Source: 43-108 sp001915545
Lineage (GTDB): Bacteria > Bacteroidota > Bacteroidia > Bacteroidales > Bacteroidaceae
Reading direction: 5' to 3'
Length of the DNA: 64,000 bases
Assembly: GCA_902491215.1 (NCBI GenBank)
Contig: CABUGV010000008.1
Coordinates: 43,064 to 107,063 of the forward strand
The position numbers and the translations under genes are program-made. This document shows, in pieces, positions 51,368-60,427 of this stretch (within the stretch, counting starts at the first letter, position 1; the number at the start of each line of letters is the position of its first letter). The notes under the pieces are model-generated. The model did not search any database, was not told the DNA's origin, and worked only from the letters and a program-made list of their open reading frames with translations.

Positions 51368-53137
51368 CTACTCTATATACTTTCTCAATTGAATCTTTTT
51401 CTTCAAGTTTTTTGAATCTGTCCCCAGATCGGCAGCACGTTTCCAAAGCTTCAGTGCTCCTTCAACATCGCCGTGCATGAAATATATATCACCAGCATGC
51501 TCAACAATGTTTCCGTCACCTTCGTCAGGACCGCCGTTGTCCTCCATTATCTTCATTGCTTTGTCAATATAGTCCTTAGCCTCGGCATATCTTTTCTGGC
51601 AGAACAATATCCATGCATACGTATCAATGTAAGTATAATTTTCCGGTTCCTTCTCCAAAGACTTCGCGCTCATAGACTCAGCCTTGTCAAGCCCGGTCTT
51701 TTTAAGCGACAGATAATACGCATAGTTATTTAAAGCCATTGCATCATCCGGCTTATATACAAGACAAGAATCATACGATGCAAAAGCTTTCTCATCATCA
51801 CCGATGTCATGATACATATCACCTATAAGCGAATACAGATTGGCCACCAAGTCTATGCTGGTTTCATCAGTAACACGTTCCAATCCTTTCTTGAAAACAT
51901 CAAGAGCTTCGGCAGACTTCTTCTGCTGGTAATACGCAATACCAAGATAATAATAGTAAACCGGATCAGCGGCGGCATATTCAACTGCCGGCTTGCATAC
52001 ATTTATTATTCCCACTGTATCACCGCTCTGTATTGCATACGAAAGCAGCTGATTTCTCGCCATGTCATTTTCAGGATCAATCTCCAGCATCTGATACAAC
52101 ACAGGTTTCACTTCACTCGTGTCCACGCCCTTAGTTACCATAAACCGTGCACACAATTCAGCCATCTCTGTACCGTCCTGCGGACATGACAAAGCCTTGC
52201 GGAAAAGAGCCAAGACTCTGCTTGAATCCTGCTTCTGAGATATATTGTCATAGACAAGTCCGTTCATTATAGCATACTTGACACGTGAATCTATCGCCGG
52301 ATTTGTCACAATCTTTTCAAGCTGTCGATTATACAGTGAATCATTTTTGGTCTTCGAATAATAAGTAGCCAGCGAAAGCATCAGATTTACGTTTGCCGAA
52401 TCCTTATCCCAAACCTCTTTATATACTCTCATGGCCTCATCTGGCTTATCAGAATCCAGATAAAGATCACCAAGTACAACACGATAACGCAGATCATTTG
52501 GATATTCGCGCGACAGATTCTCTATTTCCTCGAAGGCACGCTTGTTGTCGTTCATCTGTACATATATACGGAACTTCTCCATACTGATCTGTTCAGATTT
52601 GCCTTCAAGAAGTTCCAAACGGTCGAGGGTAGAGATTACCTTATCATAATCAGAGTTCTGGCCATACAGATCCACCAGTCGCATGAGTATCTCGCTTTTC
52701 TCTGGAAACTGTTCGCACATACTCTCCAAAACCTCTACGGCACTTTCATTGTCACGTTTTGAAACATAATAGTTCACCAGTGCATCCTTATACCAATAAT
52801 TGTCAGGGTCAATATCAACCGCACGCCTTAGGCATAAATCAGCAAGAGAGTCATTCTTCAGAAGAATATAGTACTTAGACATTTCATACAAAGCCGCATC
52901 CGAATTCGGATCTATACCTATACAATAGGCATAGAGCTCCATAGCTTCAGTATAATTGCCCTGCAGCTGCTGGCGCTGTGCTTCCAGAAAAAAATAATCA
53001 TGCTTTCTTTGCTGTTCGGCAGAAAGTTCTCTCTTTACAGTCTTCTTTGATTTTTTAGCCTTTGCACATGCATCTCCGGCAGTAACTCCGAACAACAAAA
53101 CAGCCAAGCAAAGGACACGCAAGAAAAATCTAGACAT
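51368..53137 (-). CDS. Tetratricopeptide-repeat protein
   Basis: A 589-residue exported TPR protein. A signal sequence (~1-25, RVLCLAVLLFGVTAGDA) is followed by at least ten TPR units. Clear examples are AMELYAYCIGIDPNSDAALYEMS near 65 and 'ALDVFKKGLERV' near 420. It is likely a scaffold at the inner or outer membrane. It stands between dut and DUF4292 in a run of minus-strand genes that end at envC, so a role in envelope assembly is inferred from the neighbours only. Confidence 0.9.
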   Translation of the reverse strand: MSRFFLRVLCLAVLLFGVTAGDACAKAKKSKKTVKRELSAEQQRKHDYFFLEAQRQQLQGNYTEAMELYAYCIGIDPNSDAALYEMSKYYILLKNDSLADLCLRRAVDIDPDNYWYKDALVNYYVSKRDNESAVEVLESMCEQFPEKSEILMRLVDLYGQNSDYDKVISTLDRLELLEGKSEQISMEKFRIYVQMNDNKRAFEEIENLSREYPNDLRYRVVLGDLYLDSDKPDEAMRVYKEVWDKDSANVNLMLSLATYYSKTKNDSLYNRQLEKIVTNPAIDSRVKYAIMNGLVYDNISQKQDSSRVLALFRKALSCPQDGTEMAELCARFMVTKGVDTSEVKPVLYQMLEIDPENDMARNQLLSYAIQSGDTVGIINVCKPAVEYAAADPVYYYYLGIAYYQQKKSAEALDVFKKGLERVTDETSIDLVANLYSLIGDMYHDIGDDEKAFASYDSCLVYKPDDAMALNNYAYYLSLKKTGLDKAESMSAKSLEKEPENYTYIDTYAWILFCQKRYAEAKDYIDKAMKIMEDNGGPDEGDGNIVEHAGDIYFMHGDVEGALKLWKRAADLGTDSKNLKKKIQLRKYIE

Positions 53138-53158
53138 TGCTATTACTCGAATAAAAAA

Positions 53159-53593
53159 TCACTTGCGTCCCGAATGTCCAAATCCGCCGTCACCGCGTTC
53201 TGTCTCATCCAGTACATCTACATCACTCCATTCAATCTGCTCATATCTGGCCACAACCATCTGAGCAATACGGTCACCGTCGTTTACGACAAAATCCTCC
53301 GAAGAAAGATTTACCATTATCACACGTATCTCTCCGCGATAATCGGCATCAATCGTTCCTGGAGAATTCAATACCGTAACGCCGAACTTAAGAGCCAAAC
53401 CGCTTCGTGGTCTTACCTGAGCCTCGTAACCGTCAGGCAAAGCAATATACAGCCCTGTAGGCACAAGACATCTCTGAAGAGGTTTCAATGTTATCGGAGT
53501 ATCTATATTTGCCCGCAGATCCATACCTGCAGACTGCCCTGTAGCATATTCTGGCAACTCGTGGCGGGACTTGTTGACTATTTGAACTTTCAC
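53159..53593 (-). CDS. dut: dUTP diphosphatase
   Basis: A 144-residue trimeric dUTPase. Motif I is AGMDLRA (~24-30), motif II PRSGLALK (~65-72), motif III GTIDADYRGEIRV (~80-92), motif IV DRIAQMVVARYE (~107-118), and the C-terminal Gly-rich motif V RGDGGFGHSGRK covers the active site. It converts dUTP to dUMP. It is the first gene of the run with TPR, DUF4292 and EnvC. Confidence 0.97.
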   Translation of the reverse strand: MKVQIVNKSRHELPEYATGQSAGMDLRANIDTPITLKPLQRCLVPTGLYIALPDGYEAQVRPRSGLALKFGVTVLNSPGTIDADYRGEIRVIMVNLSSEDFVVNDGDRIAQMVVARYEQIEWSDVDVLDETERGDGGFGHSGRK

Positions 53594-53788
53594 GTTTCAG
53601 GAAATGTTTAAAATAAAAAATCAGGTGCGAATGTAGCAATTAATCATTAAATATCAGCATTTTTTGCAACTATTAAAATAGGCTCTAAGCAAATTAAAGT
53701 AATTTTGTAGAACTGCTACAAACCTGTATATACTTGTCTGTACAACTGGTTACACAGAGCAGAAACACCAAAACGACAACATTTCAAC

Positions 53789-55119
53789 ATGAATTGGGAA
53801 AAACTTTTATCCAACAAAAGACTAGGACAGGAAGAGCTTCACCTGAACAGAAAAGGAGACAGAACCGAGTTTCAACGAGACTACGACAGACTGATATTTT
53901 CAGCTCCATTCAGAAGACTGCAGAACAAGACTCAGGTATTTCCACTTCCTGGAAGAATATTTGTCCACAACAGACTTACGCACAGCCTTGAGGTAGCCAG
54001 TGTAGGACGCTCGCTGGGCAATGACACTTCCAGACGCCTTGCCGAGAAGCATCCTGAACTGGCACAAACCCACATAAGCGAATGCGGAGCCATTGTCAGT
54101 GCAGCATGTCTTGCACACGACCTGGGAAATCCTCCATTCGGACATTCTGGAGAGAAAGCCATAGGCACATTTTTCTCAGAAGGAGAAGGTATAAAACTTA
54201 AAAATCTGATGAGTGAAGACGAATGGTCGGACCTTATACATTTTGAGGGCAACGCCAATGCCTTCAGACTTCTCACCCATCAGTTTGCAGGAAGACGCAA
54301 AGGAGGATTCGTTATGACCTACTCCACCCTTGCATCAATTGTAAAGTACCCTTATTCATCGTGCTTGCAGGCAAGAAACAGAAATTCGGATTTTTCAAGA
54401 GCGAGGAAGCCGACTACAGAAAAATAGCAGAAGAGCTTGGCATAAAGGAAATATGTTCGAGCGGCCACGGCATAAAATATGCACGCCATCCGCTTGTATA
54501 TCTTGTAGAAGCCGCAGATGACATCTGCTATATGATAATGGACATTGAAGATGCGCACAAGTTGAAAATACTTACAACTGAAGAAACGAAACGTCTGATG
54601 CTCGACTTCTTCGATGAAGAAAGACAGAAGAAAATTACAAGCGTTTTCAACGAAGTTACGGACATAAACGAACAGATCGTTTATCTGCGTTCATGTGTCA
54701 TAGGGTTACTTGAACGACATGCAGTAGACATATTCATCGAGAACGAGGAAAGAATACTCGAGGGAGAATTCACCGGATCTCTGATTTCACACATTGAAGG
54801 AAAAGCAGAAGAAGCCTACAAGGCCTGCTCAAAAGTGTCAATCGACAAGATTTATCAGAGCAAAGATGTAGTAGACATCGAATTGGCCGGCTACAAAATC
54901 ATCAGCACCCTACTAGAACTCTTCATCGAAGCAGCAATACATCCAGAAAAAGCATATTCGCAGTTGCTTCTGCGACGTGTTTCCAGTCAATACGAAGTCC
55001 AAGCAGAAGACATATACGCAAGAACGCTGGCCGTACTTGACCTCATTTCAGGTATGACAGATGTTTATGCACTCGAACTATACAGAAAAATCAGAGGCGA
55101 AAGCATACCTATCATTTAA
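53789..55119 (+). pseudogene. dgt: dGTP triphosphohydrolase with one frameshift
   Basis: The gene is split by a 1-nt deletion near 54361. The first frame (53789-54361 region) holds the HD-domain motifs: RLTHSLEVASV, AHDLGNPPFGHSGEKA (the HD pair) and HFEGNANAFR. It should continue in the -1 frame from CTTGCAGGCAAG (54364) with LAGKKQKFGFFKSEEAD, reaching a normal C-terminus at 55119. The in-frame ORF of the first part otherwise ends at 54427 with a nonsense tail. A missing C in TCATCG(TCG)CTT would restore SSSLAGKK, the expected sequence. The remainder is intact with no other lesion, so the shift is either very recent or a sequencing/assembly error. Confidence 0.9.
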
Positions 55120-55146
55120 AAACGACAAAGACCATAAATAAAAAGG

Positions 55147-55188
55147 AATACGGCCGTGAGCAGATGATGTAGCTCACGGCCGTATTTT
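55147..55188 (+). terminator. dgt terminator
   Basis: A perfect 15-bp stem AATACGGCCGTGAGC (55147-55161) with its complement at 55172-55186 and a 10-nt loop, then TT. It also lies downstream of the convergent glsB-like gene. Confidence 0.85.
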
Positions 55189-55214
55189 GCAATATAATCA
55201 GATAATAAAATGTT

Positions 55215-56192
55215 TCACGAAATGACCTTGTCGGCACCACTGGTGATGTTTACCAATTCAGGATGCTCCTTTGCGAATGTATCGATGTGTCTGACACGCT
55301 TTTCATCAAGAATCTCATCGACAGCAATCAAAATACCTGTTTCTTCCACATCGCCGAAACCATAATTGATGGCCGTTCCGAACATTTTCATTGTAGGCGA
55401 CAAACTCATGTAAGCATTCACGAGCGGCGGTATGTTGTAACCAAGCTTGCGAACCTCACGGTTCAAAATTCTATAGTCGCTCTTGAAATCATCCTCGCAG
55501 AATATCTTTGCAAGTTCTTCCGGGTCATCCTCAATAACAAGCGGTTTGGTAGGAACCACGAGATTGTCCTTATCGCCGAAGTGCTTGTTTAAGAAGTAAA
55601 GTATCATATCACGCCCATGACGATTGTAAGAAGGATACATTGTCATCTTTCCAAAGAAATACTTCACAGAAGGCATGACGACAGTGAGAGCTCCCAAACC
55701 GTCCCAAAGATTGTCAAGAGAGAACAAACCTTTTGAATTATATCTTGTCGACTGATATTCCAATGTCACAAACGAACGTCCAAGTTCAATTGTATAAGGC
55801 AGATAATCCTTTATGAACTTATCGGAGAAATGGAACATGTGGGATGTAGCCAAAACCGGCTGACCGTTCTCATCAAGCTTAACATCGGTACCAAGAAGAT
55901 ATCGGTAGCCTCCGATTATTTCTTCTGCCTCAGGGTTCCAAACTATAAGTTGCTTGTACGGTGTTTCCATCGTATCGAATTCATCAAGGTCGAGCGCCAT
56001 ACCGGTACCGCCTCCCGCGGCCCTGAATGCAATTTCACGCAGTCGTCCTATCTCGCGGACAACATTGGGAGAATCCTGATAGGTCACGATGTACACTTCG
56101 TTGTTACCCTTGTTGGTAAAACGCAAGCGTTTGTCTTCTGTCAATTCCGATTTGAGCAAAGCTGTACTTACCGGAGCTATAATATCTTCCAT
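55215..56192 (-). CDS. glsB: Glycine-lipid N-acyltransferase (GlsB-like)
   Basis: A 325-residue GNAT/OlsB-type acyltransferase. N-terminal residues ~30-125 hold the acyl-acceptor region, and the OlsB-like 'ELGRSFVTLEYQSTRYNSKGLFSLDNLWDGLGAL' segment is near 142-175. In Bacteroides thetaiotaomicron the glsB/glsA pair makes N-acyl glycine lipids. Here the gene lies directly after a PlsC-like acyltransferase (15-nt gap), the same pairing. An ornithine-lipid OlsB role is the alternative; the context favours glycine lipid. Confidence 0.82.
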   Translation of the reverse strand: MEDIIAPVSTALLKSELTEDKRLRFTNKGNNEVYIVTYQDSPNVVREIGRLREIAFRAAGGGTGMALDLDEFDTMETPYKQLIVWNPEAEEIIGGYRYLLGTDVKLDENGQPVLATSHMFHFSDKFIKDYLPYTIELGRSFVTLEYQSTRYNSKGLFSLDNLWDGLGALTVVMPSVKYFFGKMTMYPSYNRHGRDMILYFLNKHFGDKDNLVVPTKPLVIEDDPEELAKIFCEDDFKSDYRILNREVRKLGYNIPPLVNAYMSLSPTMKMFGTAINYGFGDVEETGILIAVDEILDEKRVRHIDTFAKEHPELVNITSGADKVIS

Positions 56193-56207
56193 TATATATT
56201 ATTAAAT

Positions 56208-57038
56208 CTATAATTCATATATTTTCGACCTTACCCATGATGCCCACTCGGCCGGAGTCTTAGAACTGTCGAATGTCTGCCATGGTATAGGTTCACCGAA
56301 GGTCACGGCAAATGATTTATTCACATTCTTATACATTTCGTCCACCAAAAACAACATTGCAAGATCAAACTTAAGATTCAGCCCTCTGCAAATGTTTGAA
56401 ATAGTATAGAAACGCCATGAATTCTGTCCTGAGAAGCGTATAGGAATTATATCCCGCTTATATTCTATGCTTTTAGTTATAAATGTTTTCTTCCAAGGCA
56501 AATCCTGAATCTTGCCGTCGATTCTGCGCGAACAAAGACCGGCAGGAAACATTATCACATTATTGTCCGAAGCAAATGCGGCATCTACCATCTTAGGAAA
56601 GTTGCGCGACTGAGAGCCCGTCTTGTTGATAGGTACGCAGAGAGGAGCCAATCCGTGAAGATTCATCAATACATCATTCACAAGATACCTAACCTTGCTG
56701 TTGTACTTGTGGCACAATATGTCGCCTAGAGCAACACCATCTGCTCCGCCAAGAGGATGATTGCTGACAAACGTGTAATAACGTCCGCCGTCGTTGGTCG
56801 GAAGTTTGTCAAGTCCCTTTACGTCCAATTTCATACCCAGATAATCAACGCATTCATCCAGAAAGTCGATGCCTACTTTATCACCGGCACGTTCCAGAAG
56901 AAAGCGATTCACCTCATCCTGATGAAGGATGCGCTTTATCCAAGATACCACAAATCCCGGCAGACATTTGGCCTTTTCGCCAGCCTTTTCGGCCAGAATT
57001 TTATCTACATCTATCAAAAAATGTGAATTGTTTGCCAT
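56208..57038 (-). CDS. glsA: Glycine-lipid O-acyltransferase (GlsA-like, PlsC family)
   Basis: A 276-residue membrane-associated acyltransferase. The catalytic His is in SNHPLGGADG near residue 92, with an H-x5-D spacing typical of the OlsA-like hemolysin group. 'IMFPAGLCSRR' near 163 is the acceptor-binding EGT-like motif. It would add the second acyl chain to the lipid made by the adjacent N-acyltransferase. It heads the two-gene run from a promoter at 57056-57087. Confidence 0.82.
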   Translation of the reverse strand: MANNSHFLIDVDKILAEKAGEKAKCLPGFVVSWIKRILHQDEVNRFLLERAGDKVGIDFLDECVDYLGMKLDVKGLDKLPTNDGGRYYTFVSNHPLGGADGVALGDILCHKYNSKVRYLVNDVLMNLHGLAPLCVPINKTGSQSRNFPKMVDAAFASDNNVIMFPAGLCSRRIDGKIQDLPWKKTFITKSIEYKRDIIPIRFSGQNSWRFYTISNICRGLNLKFDLAMLFLVDEMYKNVNKSFAVTFGEPIPWQTFDSSKTPAEWASWVRSKIYEL

Positions 57039-57055
57039 ATTTTTGAAATGTTGCG

Positions 57056-57087
57056 CAAAAATAGCTTATCTTTTTATTTTTGGCAAT
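57056..57087 (-). promoter_or_regulatory. Promoter of the glsA-glsB pair
   Basis: On the minus strand ATTG (57087-57084)-N20-TATTTTTG (57063-57056), about 18 nt before the glsA ATG. The spacing is one nucleotide longer than the usual 19. Confidence 0.65.
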
Positions 57088-57134
57088 AAACACAATATGT
57101 TTTGATACAAATGACACTTTTTTTTAACAATAGA

Positions 57135-57183
57135 ATAGAAAAAAGTGAAGTTCGAACCTGAAAAAACAGTCCGAACTTCACTT
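57135..57183 (-). terminator. Terminator of the four-gene surface cluster
   Basis: AAGTGAAGTTCG (57143-57154) pairs with CGAACTTCACTT (57172-57183) over a 17-nt loop; on the minus strand it is followed by a run of T. Confidence 0.8.
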
Positions 57184-57255
57184 CTATCATTCTAAAGCCT
57201 TCTTTATTGCCAAATGGTAAGATAAAGCTATATCAAAACGTCAATTCATAGCAAC

Positions 57256-58557
57256 TCAACGGTTTACGACCTTTGTAACCGCATTGTTTCTCTTGACCAT
57301 GTATATTCCTTTTGGAATAGCTTCAAAATCAACACTTCCAAATCCGTATGCAACCTTAACACCGCTGATAGTATAAACAGTATATGAACCGGCAACATCT
57401 TCACCAGCCATAGGATTATCTATACCATCTACAACATTGGCATTGACTTTTATAGAATATACTGAATCTGCAGCTATACCAGAAATCGGCTCAACCACTG
57501 TTACAGTATAGTCGCCAGTCTGTGCATCTTCAGGAATCACAGCTCCAAGCCATCCGTCAGAATCCTCTTCTGATGATTTGAGAACTGTTGAATTACCTTC
57601 TGCGTCTGTCAGCACGAGGTTTACAGGATTGACTGAAACAAGAGCAGGATAGCCTGCCTCAAGTCTGAAACGAACCTTGATGCTGTCACCGGCATTGTAT
57701 TCCATCTTTGAAGGATATGCAGCTACAAGTCTTGGGTTGTAAATCAACTCTACATCATCAACATACAGAGAATCGCCTGCAGTACCCTTACCTGGATAAG
57801 AATTTGTTGCAAAGTTTACCATTATATATGCAGGATCTGTTGCCTTATATCCTGTTGTATCAAAAGGCATAACCAATCTCTGCCATATATAATTGCCGTT
57901 TTCATCCTTAACTCCTTCAAAATTCTTTTCTGCGTGACAAACAGCATGCGCCTTGTTCTCTTCTGTTTCAAATTCAGGAAGAGAGTATTCAATGTAATTG
58001 TATGCATCATGAACAGTTGCACTTACTCGTGCGTATGGTGCACTGTCTATAACTTTCTTTGGAACATACTTAACCCATACTGCAATAGAATCAGGCATCT
58101 GTCCTAGAGGCTGACAGAAATTTGGATCGTTGATATCAACATAGTTATGATTTTTGGCAGAAGCGGCCGTAAAGTCACCAGCAGCTATACGTCCAGTCGT
58201 AAGATTTCCCTGAGCCACAATACTTCCCAAAACATTACGACACCATAGCACAGCACTTTTGGTTCCTTCTGTCTCGGGACGCACATCCGATGATGATGTC
58301 AGTTGCTGAATTTTTACAAAATCAGAAAAGACTCCATCTGCCGTCATAAACGAGTTCCAGGAAACAGGTTCATTTATTTCCTCGCTGTCCCACATCTCAA
58401 AGCCAGAATTGGCAACCTGAGGATATTTAAGAGTATCTACAGAAACAAAGTCATTGAGTTCAGAAAAATCATTTTCTGTTGTCTGAGCACAAACAGTGCC
58501 TGATGCAAGAGCCAAAACAGCTCCTGCAAATATATTGTTGATAAAAGTACGTTTCAT
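57256..58557 (-). CDS. Exported PCMD-like protein with T9SS-type C-terminal domain
   Basis: A 433-residue secreted protein with a type I signal (~1-24). Residues ~45-270 look like the PCMD (putative carbohydrate metabolism) beta-sandwich, with W-rich openings 'MWDSEEINEPVSWNSF' and 'IAVWVKYVPKK'. Residues ~280-370 form an Ig-like domain. The last ~45 residues, with YTVYTISGVKVA, then PKGIYMVKRNNAVTKVVNR, resemble a type A T9SS sorting domain. The start overlaps the calycin-like gene by 1 nt. PCMD's biochemical role is unknown. Confidence 0.8.
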   Translation of the reverse strand: MKRTFINNIFAGAVLALASGTVCAQTTENDFSELNDFVSVDTLKYPQVANSGFEMWDSEEINEPVSWNSFMTADGVFSDFVKIQQLTSSSDVRPETEGTKSAVLWCRNVLGSIVAQGNLTTGRIAAGDFTAASAKNHNYVDINDPNFCQPLGQMPDSIAVWVKYVPKKVIDSAPYARVSATVHDAYNYIEYSLPEFETEENKAHAVCHAEKNFEGVKDENGNYIWQRLVMPFDTTGYKATDPAYIMVNFATNSYPGKGTAGDSLYVDDVELIYNPRLVAAYPSKMEYNAGDSIKVRFRLEAGYPALVSVNPVNLVLTDAEGNSTVLKSSEEDSDGWLGAVIPEDAQTGDYTVTVVEPISGIAADSVYSIKVNANVVDGIDNPMAGEDVAGSYTVYTISGVKVAYGFGSVDFEAIPKGIYMVKRNNAVTKVVNR

Positions 58558-59567
58558 TATTTCAATATCTTATAAGATTTTCCGTTTTCCTTTACTATAT
58601 ATATTCCAGAAGGAAGATTATCTGTGCTGTCGCCAACCTTGACTCCGCTGACAGTATAAACAGCTTTGACACCAGTCTCAGTATCAGCCGGTATTTCTGA
58701 AATAGAAGTACTTACACCATCAAAAGAAACTTTGATAACTCCCAAATCAGGCATATTAATATCAATTACCAAGTTGAGATTGCCAGAAGCCACTGTTCCA
58801 TTAACAGAAACAGGGACTACACCTAATGTATGTCCAAACCAGTCAGCATCTGCAGGATAAGAACCTTTTGAAATAACAATGCCAGCTTCGTGAGAAATTG
58901 TTTCACCTGCAGGTATACTGTCAACAAGGATATTGCCTACATGCATAATACCCAAAGAGAAGTTTGAAAGCATAAGAGCATTCATACCATCACCTCTATC
59001 AACAATCTTTATCACCTGTTCTGAAGCTCTCATTGGATTATCATTCATTTCAACAGACAATGGACCAGAGAAAGAAGTGCTTGGGTCAGAAGTAAACTTC
59101 ACATTGACCTTCATAGATTCGATATTTATGGCAAGTACAAGTTTTCCATTTACCAATGTACCCTCTACAGATACCGGCATGGCAGGAAGCTGTGCTCCAG
59201 TCCATACAACATCTTCGCCAACAGGATAATACCCTGGTTCAATCTTCACAACATCTTCCTTACTGAAAGAGAATCCATCTGCAGAATTTTCAACCTTGAT
59301 GCTGTCAACCTTGATTGTACCTACATACATGTTGGAAGTGCCCATAGACAACGTGAAATTGTCAAGAATCAGCGTAATGCTGTCCTGACCGCAAGGAGCA
59401 ACCTTGATTTCATTCTTGCTGGTGCCAAATGGTTTACCGAACATTTCCACCTCGAGATTTCCATAATAAGAATAGTCGAAACTGAAATCATAGGCCTTAG
59501 CAGACAACATAGAAACAGCCATCAGTGCTACAGCCGCAATACTGCGTAAATTTTTAATCATAAGCAA
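58557..59567 (-). CDS. Exported calycin-like repeat protein with T9SS-type C-terminal domain
   Basis: A 336-residue secreted protein with a signal (~1-25, IAAVALMAVSMLSAKA). It has two copies of a ~125-residue calycin-like unit, residues ~28-155 and ~165-290. Both share the order 'GPL.VEM...', 'ITLIL.NF.L', 'VG.I.VDSI', 'YPVG.D..W.G..L...PVSV.G.L..G.L.L.I.I'. The C-terminus VYTVSGVKVG...LPSGIYIVKENGKSYKIL mirrors the T9SS-like tail of the next gene. Calycin-like proteins may bind lipophilic ligands; none is known here. Confidence 0.82.
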   Translation of the reverse strand: MLMIKNLRSIAAVALMAVSMLSAKAYDFSFDYSYYGNLEVEMFGKPFGTSKNEIKVAPCGQDSITLILDNFTLSMGTSNMYVGTIKVDSIKVENSADGFSFSKEDVVKIEPGYYPVGEDVVWTGAQLPAMPVSVEGTLVNGKLVLAINIESMKVNVKFTSDPSTSFSGPLSVEMNDNPMRASEQVIKIVDRGDGMNALMLSNFSLGIMHVGNILVDSIPAGETISHEAGIVISKGSYPADADWFGHTLGVVPVSVNGTVASGNLNLVIDINMPDLGVIKVSFDGVSTSISEIPADTETGVKAVYTVSGVKVGDSTDNLPSGIYIVKENGKSYKILK

Positions 59568-59615
59568 TACTTTTTACTTAAAAAACAATGAATTATTTAA
59601 TAGAATGCATGATGG

Positions 59616-60419
59616 TCAGAATTCATAACCGAATCCGACCATAGCATATATTGGATACATAGGAAACGAAAGAGTCTTGAAAGAACTCTTGAAAGCATCA
59701 TTCAACCCCCAATCAAGATGTGCAAAAACCAAGAAGTGGCGGAAACATCTCCAATCGACATTAGCCTCGAGTCCCCACTGAAAGCGCCTCATATCATCGC
59801 TGAAATCATAAGTAGCAGGGCGATCAGCAGGAATTATGACCTTGTCGCCCGTAGGAACCATTTCGCCGGTGACAGGGTCTTTCTGAAGATTGCGCATATA
59901 TCCATCAGCGGCATGACCATAGAATTCACGTCTCATGGCGTATGAGAAATATGGTCCGAACATGATGGTCCAAGAAGAATTTATCTTGTATGTGGCAAGT
60001 ACAGGGAAGGTCAAAAGACTATAGCTGACTGTTGTTCTTTCCTTTCCAGTATAATTACCTTCAATAAGATCTCCGTCGTTTACAAGCGTAGTATAATAGT
60101 TCTCGACCGTCACGTCACTGCGCATGCTCTTGTTCTCAAGACGGGCTCCGACCTGCACGCCCCATTTTTCGGTGAAATTGGCGAGCACATCGCCTTCAAA
60201 GCCGAAGTTCAAGCCAGGAGAATAGCTATTTATGCTCTTCATTTCAGATGGAATCGGAATTGGCGCTGTTCCGCCGACATTCACTCCGGCACGCACCATA
60301 ACCCTTATGCCCAATTCACTCATTCGCTTGAGTGTAGCGTTTCTGTCCTTCTGGGCCATTGCCGATGCTGAACACATAAGCACAATCAGAACAGCTGCTA
60401 ATCGAAAAAGATATTTCAT
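59616..60419 (-). CDS. Outer-membrane beta-barrel protein
   Basis: A 267-residue exported barrel protein with a signal peptide (~1-22, LAAVLIVLMCSASAMA). The rest is alternating beta-strands and ends in Phe (VGFGYEF), the outer-membrane insertion signature. The pattern fits the PorT/OmpA-like eight-stranded family. It lies between the PCMD lipoprotein (8-nt gap) and the calycin-like gene (48 nt), so it may anchor or export the others. Confidence 0.85.
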   Translation of the reverse strand: MKYLFRLAAVLIVLMCSASAMAQKDRNATLKRMSELGIRVMVRAGVNVGGTAPIPIPSEMKSINSYSPGLNFGFEGDVLANFTEKWGVQVGARLENKSMRSDVTVENYYTTLVNDGDLIEGNYTGKERTTVSYSLLTFPVLATYKINSSWTIMFGPYFSYAMRREFYGHAADGYMRNLQKDPVTGEMVPTGDKVIIPADRPATYDFSDDMRRFQWGLEANVDWRCFRHFLVFAHLDWGLNDAFKSSFKTLSFPMYPIYAMVGFGYEF

Positions 60420-60427
60420 AAATAATA

